A stretch of 64,000 nucleotides of DNA from Embleya sp045207655 (GTDB lineage: Bacteria > Actinomycetota > Actinomycetes > Streptomycetales > Streptomycetaceae), in the NCBI RefSeq assembly GCF_045207655.1, contig NZ_CP108784.1, forward strand, positions 2,418,001 to 2,482,000, written 5' to 3'. The notes beneath the pieces are model-generated. The model did not search any database and was not told the DNA's origin. It was given only the letters and a program-made list of their open reading frames with translations. The translations under genes were made by a program, and so were the position numbers. Below, piece by piece: positions 16,888-22,883 of the stretch (within the stretch, counting starts at the first letter, position 1; every line of letters starts with the position of its first letter).

Positions 16888-17691
16888 TCACCGAGGCCCC
16901 TCGGCGACCGCCCGATCGACGTCCGCCGGGTCCAGCTCCGGCGCACCGGCCCGCATCCACAAGAAGTACTCGACGTTGCCCGACGGCCCCGGCAGCGGCG
17001 ACGCGGTCACCCCGAGCACACCCAGCCCCGTCTTCGCGGCCTGCTCCGCGACCGTACGCACCGCCTCGGCCCGCAGGGCCGGATCACGCACCACCCCGCC
17101 CGCGCCGAGCCGCTCGCGCCCGACCTCGAACTGCGGCTTGACCATCATCACCAGATCCGCGTCCGGCGCGGAACAGCGCACCAGCGCGGGCAGCACCAGC
17201 CCGAGCGAGATGAAGGACAGGTCACCCACCACCAGATCGGCCGCCGGTCCCACCTGATCCGGCGTCAGCTCACGCACGTTGGTCCGGTCCCGTACCGTCA
17301 CCCGATCGTCGCTGCGCAGCGCCCACGCCAGTTGCCCGTACCCGACGTCCACCGCGACCACGTGCGCCGCGCCCGCGCGCAACAACACGTCGGTGAAGCC
17401 GCCGGTGGAGGCGCCCGCGTCGATGCAGCGCCGCCCCTCGACGGTGAGGCCCAGCGGGGTGAACGCGGCCAGCGCGCCCGCGAGTTTGTGTCCACCGCGC
17501 GAGACGTAGTCCGGATCGCCCTCGTCGGCGGCGACCACCACGGCCGCCCCCGCGTCGACCTGGGTGGCCGCCTTGGTCGCGGCCTGCCCGCCCACCGTCA
17601 CCCGCCCGGCCGCGATCAGTTCGCTCGCGTGGTCCCGGGAGCGAGCGAGTCCCCTGCGCACCAGCTCGGCGTCGAGCCTGCGTCGTGCCAC
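16888..17691 (-). CDS. tlyA: TlyA-family rRNA methyltransferase
   Basis: 267 residues from the GTG at 17691. An S4 RNA-binding domain (RRLDAELVRRGLARSRDHA) is followed by an FtsJ-like SAM-dependent methyltransferase domain (CIDAGASTGGFTDVLLRAGA, VAVDVGYGQL, DLSFISL). TlyA 2'-O-methylates 16S and 23S rRNA in mycobacteria. The open frame reaches a GTG at 17760 with GAGGGA upstream, which would add 23 residues. I chose 17691 because it gives family length and places the S4 domain at the N-terminus. Confidence 0.93.
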   Translation of the reverse strand: MARRRLDAELVRRGLARSRDHASELIAAGRVTVGGQAATKAATQVDAGAAVVVAADEGDPDYVSRGGHKLAGALAAFTPLGLTVEGRRCIDAGASTGGFTDVLLRAGAAHVVAVDVGYGQLAWALRSDDRVTVRDRTNVRELTPDQVGPAADLVVGDLSFISLGLVLPALVRCSAPDADLVMMVKPQFEVGRERLGAGGVVRDPALRAEAVRTVAEQAAKTGLGVLGVTASPLPGPSGNVEYFLWMRAGAPELDPADVDRAVAEGPR

Positions 17692-17793
17692 CGGTCGTGC
17701 CTGCCGTTCCTTGGTTGTGCCGAAGTCGTCGACGAGGACCGCCGTTCCCGCGCCCGACACGCGTGGGTCCCTCGCCCGGGTCGGGATTCGGAC

Positions 17794-18033
17794 CTACCGG
17801 TCCAGGTCCGCCAGGGTGTCCCGCAGCCCTCGGTGCACATCCTCGTACACCGACCCGTGCGCCTCGGTGGGCAGGTCACCCACACGGCTCAGGGTGGCGA
17901 GTACGGCGTCCACGTGCGGATCACCGGTGGGCGCGGGCGGCTCGACGTCGAGCGGCCCGATCGCGGCCGGCCCCGAGGGCGCGACGAGCCCGACCGCGCC
18001 GGGCCCCACGCCCACGTCCGCGCCCTCGCTCAC
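17794..18033 (-). CDS. Small conserved acidic protein, unknown
   Basis: 79 residues starting at a GTG that overlaps the stop of the upstream gene (GTGA). The first half is Gly/Pro/Ala-rich (VGPGAVGLVAPSGPAAIG). The second half, PHVDAVLATLSRVGDLPTEA followed by HGSVYEDVHRGLRDTLADL, is predicted helical and is the recognisable part. Streptomycetes carry a similar short ORF before tlyA. No function is known. Confidence 0.75.
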   Translation of the reverse strand: MSEGADVGVGPGAVGLVAPSGPAAIGPLDVEPPAPTGDPHVDAVLATLSRVGDLPTEAHGSVYEDVHRGLRDTLADLDR

Positions 18034-18689
18034 GACTGCTCGTCCGCGTCGGCGGCCGGCTCGGCGGGCTTGCGGATGGCCTTCTTGGCCGGCGTCGCCT
18101 TCTTCGTCGCGGCGGTGCCGTTCGTCTTGCGCGCGGGCTTGCGCGGCCCGGCCCCCGGAGCCGACGCGGGCGCGTTCGCGGCCGTCTTGCGCGCCGCGGC
18201 CTTCTTCGCCGCAGCGGGCTTCGTGGCCGCCGCGGGCTTCGTGGCGGCGGGCTCGGCGACCGGCGCGGCCGGCGAGGCGGCGGCACGGGTCGCGGCCGGC
18301 GAGCCCGTACCCGTCGCCGGACGTGCCGTCCGCGGCGTGGACGCACGCGCCAGGCGGTGCTCCAGGTCGGTCACCCGGCTCTTGAGCCGAGCGATCTCCT
18401 CCTCCGCCTTGATCAGATCCTTGGTCCACGGCTTCGACCGGGACAGCGCCTTGTCCACCTCGCCGCGCACGACGCCCACGAGCAGGTCCCGGTTCGCCTT
18501 GCCCGTCTCGTACAGCTCCTCGGCGACCTGCTGCACATACTGCGGCAACGCCTGGGCCTGGTCCGGCACCTGCTCCAGGTCCAGGCCGCTGCGCTCGACG
18601 AGGGCCTTGGCCACCTCGGTGACACGCTGCCGGGTCATCTCGGTCAAGCCACTGGCGATCTGAAGGTAACTGCGAACGACATCTCGCAT
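18030..18689 (-). CDS. Coiled-coil protein with Lys/Ala-rich tail (phasin/H1-like)
   Basis: 219 residues. Residues 1-110 are helical and phasin-like (SYLQIASGLTEMTRQRVTEV, VRGEVDKALSRSKPWTKDL), ending in a heptad-like segment (IKAEEEIARLKSRVTDLEHR). Residues about 120-219 are a low-complexity Ala/Lys/Pro tail with repeated ATKPAAAKKAA units, like the tails of actinobacterial histone-H1-like proteins. The tail suggests nucleic-acid or polyanion binding. The stop overlaps the next GTG. Granule binding and nucleoid binding are both possible; neither is shown. Confidence 0.75.
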   Translation of the reverse strand: MRDVVRSYLQIASGLTEMTRQRVTEVAKALVERSGLDLEQVPDQAQALPQYVQQVAEELYETGKANRDLLVGVVRGEVDKALSRSKPWTKDLIKAEEEIARLKSRVTDLEHRLARASTPRTARPATGTGSPAATRAAASPAAPVAEPAATKPAAATKPAAAKKAAARKTAANAPASAPGAGPRKPARKTNGTAATKKATPAKKAIRKPAEPAADADEQS

Positions 18690-19050
18690 AAGCGGCGCCT
18701 GCCTTCCTGCTCCGGCCGCCGTATGCGTGCCTGTGCGGCGATACGAACGGCGATGATCGGTCTGCTCCGACGCTACCCTCTCGACCGGCGCGGGACCGGA
18801 AGCAACGACATGCGGGCCGCGCCGAGAACGACGGAGAAGGGCGGAGAAGGGCGGAGAAGGGCCGAGAGCGGGGAAGAAGGACGGAGAACGACACGGGCCG
18901 GCCCGAGGACGGTCGCCGACCTCGGCCTCCGACGACGACCGAGGAGGCGACGGAAGGCGAGCCGACCGCACCCGGCGACCCGGCCCGGCATCGGCGGACT
19001 CCCGGTGGGGTACGGTCGCCAACCGGATCCCACGGAAGGAACGCCTTCGC
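18690..19050. other. 361-bp divergent promoter region
   Basis: Separates the minus-strand coiled-coil gene from the plus-strand SCP2 gene. It contains six consecutive 10-bp units of GCGGAGAAGG type at about 18831-18892. GGAAGGA at about 19035 serves the SCP2 gene. No gene is seen. Confidence 0.65.
18831..18892. repeat. 10-bp tandem repeat array
   Basis: Six 10-bp units (ACGGAGAAGG, GCGGAGAAGG twice, GCCGAGAGCG, GGGAAGAAGG, ACGGAGAACG) form an imperfect purine-rich array whose period is near one helical turn. Confidence 0.75.
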
Positions 19051-19392
19051 ATGGCCACCGTCGAAGAGTGCCGCAAGGCCCTCGAGGAACTGTCCGCCAA
19101 GATGGGCCGAGCGGAGGGCGAAACCCGCAAGGCCACCCAGCTCGACCGCAGCCTCAGTTGCCGCGTCACCGACCTCGACGTCACCTTCTCCGGCCGACTG
19201 CGCGACGGCGCGCTGCACGACATCGACACCGAGCCGCGCACCGACAAGGCGCAGATCCGGCTGAGCCTGACCGGCGACGACCTGATCGCGCTGGTCGCCG
19301 GCGAACTCAACTTCGGTGCGGCGTGGGCCAAGGGCCGGGTCAAACTGGACGCCTCGTTCAAGGACCTGCTGGTCCTGCGCAAACTGCTCTGA
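19051..19392 (+). CDS. SCP2 sterol-binding-domain protein
   Basis: 113 residues. The sequence matches the small SCP-2 fold (CRVTDLDVTFSGRLRDGALH, then KAQIRLSLTGDDLIALVAGE and ending FKDLLVLRKLL), a hydrophobic-ligand binding domain. Stand-alone copies are common in streptomycetes, and no ligand is known. The ATG at 19051 has GGAAGGA about 9 nt upstream. Confidence 0.85.
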   Translation: MATVEECRKALEELSAKMGRAEGETRKATQLDRSLSCRVTDLDVTFSGRLRDGALHDIDTEPRTDKAQIRLSLTGDDLIALVAGELNFGAAWAKGRVKLDASFKDLLVLRKLL

Positions 19393-19422
19393 CCCGGCCC
19401 ACCCCACCTCGGGTCGCGCCCG

Positions 19423-20526
19423 CTACCAGCCCAGACGCGACGCGACCCCGGCCGTGTCCACCGGCGCGTGCGCCGCCCAGGCCGCGGCGCACGCCGCCCG
19501 CAGCCCGTCGATCCGCTCGCCCTTGCCCTCGACCGCCACGGCGCCGTCGACCACTTGCGCCGACCAACCGCCACACACCCACGCCTCGCCCTCTTGCCGA
19601 GCCGTCACCGGCGCGGCCAACAACGCCCGCAGGTCCTCGGCCACGAACGTCGGCCGCCGGCCCTCGCCCGCCGCCAGCAGCCCATCCGGCGTGGTGACCC
19701 CGGTGAGCACCAAGAGGCTGTCCACGCCCCCCTTGCACGCGCCCTCGATGTCGGTGTCCAGCCGGTCGCCCACCACCAGCGGCCGACGCGCGCCGGTACG
19801 CAGGATCGTCTCCCGATGCAGCGGCAACTCGGGCTTGCCCGCGACCACCGGCTCGACCCCCGTCGCCGCCCGCACCACGCCCACGAGCGCGCCGTTGCCC
19901 GGCGCGATACCGCGCTCGGTGGGAATGGTCAGGTCCGCGTTCGAGGCCACCCAGAACACCCCGCGCGCCACCGCGTACGACGCCTCGGTGAGCGCCTGCC
20001 ACCCCACGTCGGACGCGAACCCCTGGACCACCGCCGCGGGCTCCTCGTCCGCCGACCGCACCGGCCGCAGCCCGTGCTCGCGCAACGCCACCTCCAACCC
20101 CGCGCCGCCCACCACGAGCACCGCCGCACCCTCGGGCACCCGCTCCGCGACCACCCGCGCGGCGGCCTGCGCCGAGGTCACCACGTCCTCGGGCTGCGCC
20201 GGGATGCCCAGCTCGACCAGGTGTTCGGCCACCGTCTTGGGCGGCCGGGACGCGTTGTTCGTGACGAACGCCAGCCCCATCCCCCGCCGCCGCGCCTCGG
20301 CCAGCACCTCCACCGCGTGCGGAACGGCCCGCGCGCCGGTGTACACGACACCGTCCAGGTCGAGCAGCGCGACGTCGTACGCCCGCGCCAACTCCCCCGC
20401 CACCGCGGCCTCGTCCGGAGCGTCCACCCCCGCTGCCGATGCCGACGTCGACCCCGTCGCGGATGCCGAAGTCGTTGCCGAGGTCGAAGTCGTTGCCGAG
20501 GTCCCTGCCGAGGTCTGCTTGCTCAC
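19423..20526 (-). CDS. HAD-superfamily hydrolase (NagD/p-nitrophenyl phosphatase type)
   Basis: 367 residues. The catalytic HAD motif I is DLDGVVYTG (about residues 55-63), followed by VTNNASRPP and the late motif VVGDRLDTDIEGA, the class IIA (NagD-like) phosphatase pattern. Substrates in this group are small phosphorylated metabolites. The GTG at 20526 overlaps the TPR gene stop (GTGA). Residues about 3-35 are a Ser/Thr/Ala low-complexity stretch encoded by 18-bp repeats (20468-20503); the true domain starts at about residue 45. Confidence 0.9.
   Translation of the reverse strand: MSKQTSAGTSATTSTSATTSASATGSTSASAAGVDAPDEAAVAGELARAYDVALLDLDGVVYTGARAVPHAVEVLAEARRRGMGLAFVTNNASRPPKTVAEHLVELGIPAQPEDVVTSAQAAARVVAERVPEGAAVLVVGGAGLEVALREHGLRPVRSADEEPAAVVQGFASDVGWQALTEASYAVARGVFWVASNADLTIPTERGIAPGNGALVGVVRAATGVEPVVAGKPELPLHRETILRTGARRPLVVGDRLDTDIEGACKGGVDSLLVLTGVTTPDGLLAAGEGRRPTFVAEDLRALLAAPVTARQEGEAWVCGGWSAQVVDGAVAVEGKGERIDGLRAACAAAWAAHAPVDTAGVASRLGW
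20468..20503. repeat. Two perfect 18-bp repeats plus a partial copy
   Basis: GAAGTCGTTGCCGAGGTC occurs at 20468-20485 and 20486-20503, with a 12-bp partial copy following. It encodes the TSATTS repeats of the HAD protein N-terminus. The unit length keeps the frame. Confidence 0.85.
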
Positions 20527-20996
20527 GCGTCGTCGCTCCTGTCGTCCATGTCCCCACCGTCCTTGCCGATCGTCCCGTATGCGCCGGCCCTCGCGCGCAA
20601 CGTGGCCCGCGCCTGGACCAGAGCCGTCCGGTAGTGCTCGGTCTCCGGCCGCATCGCCACCGCGAGCGCCAGGTGCTCCACCGCGGTCTCGAAATCGCCG
20701 AGCCGCGACGCGGACAATCCCCACCCGAACTGCGCGTAGTCGTCCGCCGGATCCGACTCGGCCACCGCCCGAAAATGCCGCAGCGCCTCGTCGTGTCTGC
20801 CCGAGTCGAACCAGGCCCGCGCCAACGCCTCCCGCACACTGCGCGACTCCGGCGCCGCGTCCGCCGCCCGCGCCAACAACTGCGCGGCGGCGGCCGGATT
20901 ACCCGACGAGAGCAACTGCATGCCACGCCGATACCAGTCGTACACGTCTCCCGTGGGCGCACCGTTCACCCCGCCGGCTCCCTGAGCCATCGCCAT
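20523..20996 (-). CDS. Tetratricopeptide-repeat protein
   Basis: 157 residues. About three TPR-like helical pairs can be read (YDWYRRGMQLLSSGNPAAAA, REALARAWFDSGRHDEALRH, YAQFGWGLSASRLGDFETAV). TPRs mediate protein contacts, and no partner is known. The ATG at 20996 has GGGAGG 6 nt upstream; earlier in-frame starts (21020, 21101) lack this and the latter would overlap the divergent gene. Its stop overlaps the start of the HAD gene. Confidence 0.85.
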   Translation of the reverse strand: MAMAQGAGGVNGAPTGDVYDWYRRGMQLLSSGNPAAAAQLLARAADAAPESRSVREALARAWFDSGRHDEALRHFRAVAESDPADDYAQFGWGLSASRLGDFETAVEHLALAVAMRPETEHYRTALVQARATLRARAGAYGTIGKDGGDMDDRSDDA

Positions 20997-21099
20997 GATG
21001 CCCTCCCGCAACTCGACCATCCGCCGGCCGGCGAAATCCGGCGGCCGGCGACATCGGATGTCCTGATCTTGCCCGGGCTCGGGCCCGTAACATTCGGCC

Positions 21100-22359
21100 A
21101 TGGACGACGCAGTGCCGAACGGGCTCGATCTGGCCCCCTTCCGCGGGCTTCGCTACGACCCGGAACACGTGGGGGACGTCGCCTCGGTGACCTCGCCGCC
21201 GTACGACGTGGTCGAGCCCGGCGGCGTACCCGCGCTGGAGGACGCCGATCCGCACAACATCGTGCGCCTGGTCCTCCCGCGCAGCGCGGAACAGGCGGGC
21301 ACCACGCTGCGCACCTGGCTGGCCGAGGGCGTGTTGCGCCCCGACCCGCTGCCCACGCTGTACGTATACGAACAGCGCGACCACAACTCCATCCAACGCG
21401 GTCTGATCGGCGCCCTCTCGCTCGACTCCGCGGTCCTGCCGCACGAGGACGTGATGCCCGGACCGGTCGCGAACCGCGCCGCGCTGATGACCGAGTTGTC
21501 GGCCAACCCCGAGCCGATCCTGCTGGTGTACACCGGCGGCGGGCGCGCCTCGGACATCGTGGAACAGACCACGCACCAGTCGCCCCTGGTCGGCCTGCGC
21601 ACGCCGGACGGCATACGACACCGGCTGTGGGGGGTGACCGATCGGCACGCGCTCACCGCGATCCGCGAGGACCTCGCGCATCGCAAGGCGCTGATCGCCG
21701 ACGGCCACCACCGCTGGGCGGCCTACGCCAGGATGCGTGACCGCGCGCACGCGGACGGCCGTGGCGACGGCCCCTGGGATCGCGGCCTGGTGCTGCTCGT
21801 GGACACCGTCCGACACCCGCTGCGGGTCGGCGCGATCCACCGCGTCCTGCCCAAGCTGCGCCCGGCCGACGCCCTGAACGCCCTGGCCACCTACGGCGAC
21901 GCGGGCGCCGGCGCGTTTTTGGCCCGCCCCCTCGACGGCACTTTGCCGGCCGCCCTGTGGGCACTGGACCAGGCCACCGGACCGGCCTTCCTGCTCGCCG
22001 GCGACCGCCGCTTCCACCTGCTCACCGGCCCCGACCCGGACCTGCTCGACCTCGCGATCCGCGCCGACCGCCCGCACACGTGGCGCTGTCTGGACGCCAC
22101 CGTCCTGCACGCGGCCCTGCTCGACCACGTCTGGCACGTCCCCGACAACTGGGACAACATCACCTACGTCCACGACGCCACCGCCGCCGTACGCCAGGCC
22201 AACCACACGGGCGGCACGGCAATCCTGCTCCGCCCCACCGACGAGCGAGTGGTGAGAACACTGGCAGAACAAGACGTACGCATGCCCCGCAAATCAACAT
22301 CATTCGGCCCAAAACCAGCCACAGGCCTGGTCCTACGAACCTTGGACCTGGACGAGTAG
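21100..22359 (+). CDS. DUF1015 family protein
   Basis: 419 residues. Typical DUF1015 features are the N-terminal FRGLRYDP and TSPPYDVV, then LYVYEQ and the central IADGHHRWAAYA segment. The family is widespread and uncharacterised, and has been linked by context to nucleotide or serine metabolism. TAACAT lies 7 nt before the ATG and there is no Shine-Dalgarno, so the mRNA is probably leaderless. It is divergent from the TPR-HAD pair. Confidence 0.9.
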   Translation: MDDAVPNGLDLAPFRGLRYDPEHVGDVASVTSPPYDVVEPGGVPALEDADPHNIVRLVLPRSAEQAGTTLRTWLAEGVLRPDPLPTLYVYEQRDHNSIQRGLIGALSLDSAVLPHEDVMPGPVANRAALMTELSANPEPILLVYTGGGRASDIVEQTTHQSPLVGLRTPDGIRHRLWGVTDRHALTAIREDLAHRKALIADGHHRWAAYARMRDRAHADGRGDGPWDRGLVLLVDTVRHPLRVGAIHRVLPKLRPADALNALATYGDAGAGAFLARPLDGTLPAALWALDQATGPAFLLAGDRRFHLLTGPDPDLLDLAIRADRPHTWRCLDATVLHAALLDHVWHVPDNWDNITYVHDATAAVRQANHTGGTAILLRPTDERVVRTLAEQDVRMPRKSTSFGPKPATGLVLRTLDLDE

Positions 22360-22424
22360 CCCCAAAACCACCCCCACCCCACGACCAGCGCCGCCCCGCG
22401 GGCGGCGCCACCCCGCGGGTGGGA

Positions 22425-22705
22425 CGGGGTCGCGGGTCGAGCCGGGTCGCAGGCGGGGCGGGCTCGAAGGCCGCGCTGGGTCCTAGGCGGAGCGGGGGCG
22501 CCGGCGGAGCCGGGCTGCGGGCGGAGGCGAATCGCAGGCGGGACCAGGTCGCGAGCGCGGTCGAGGTCCGGTCGCAGGCAGCGCCGGCTCGGGCCGGGCC
22601 GCGGGTCGGCGCCGGATCGCAGGCGGAGCCGGATCGCAGGCGGGACCAGGTCGCGGGCGGGGCGGGGTCACGGTCGGCGCCGGGTCGCAGGCGGGACCGG
22701 GTCGC
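22425..22705. repeat. Degenerate 20-21 bp minisatellite
   Basis: Imperfect tandem units with the core TCGCAGGCGG fill this stretch. Divergence between units is substantial, and open frames across it are by-products of its base composition. Confidence 0.75.
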
Positions 22706-22805
22706 GGGGCCAGACCAGGCCACCCCGGCGCCCCTGAAACCCCAGCCTCCGCACCAAGGGCAACGGGTGGAGCGGGTGGGCACACAACCCAACCCAACCA
22801 ACGCA
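22695..22805. repeat. Intergenic repeat element, copy 2
   Basis: Contains CGCCCCTGAAACCCCA, CCTCCGCACCA, GCAACGGGTGGAGCGGGTGG and ACACAACCCA in the same order and spacing as copy 1 (13870-13975). It lies 3' of the DUF1015 gene and 3' of the convergent TPR gene. Confidence 0.8.
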
Positions 22806-22883
22806 CAACGACGGCCACGCCCGAAACGCAAGAAGGGCCCGACACACGTGTGTGCCAGGCCCTTCTCACGTCCCACCGCCAAG

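Larger units (their letters stand above)
22360..22883. other. 524-bp convergent gap with minisatellite and shared element
   Basis: No gene is supported. From about 22425 to 22705 a degenerate 20-21 bp unit resembling GCCGGATCGCAGGCGGGACC is repeated a dozen or so times. It is followed by the same roughly 100-bp element as at 13870-13975. The organisation matches the 13367-14070 gap. Confidence 0.75.

Noticed and set aside
22425..22705. The minisatellite as a CRISPR array.
   Set aside because: Units are contiguous and degenerate with no spacers, and no cas genes are present.
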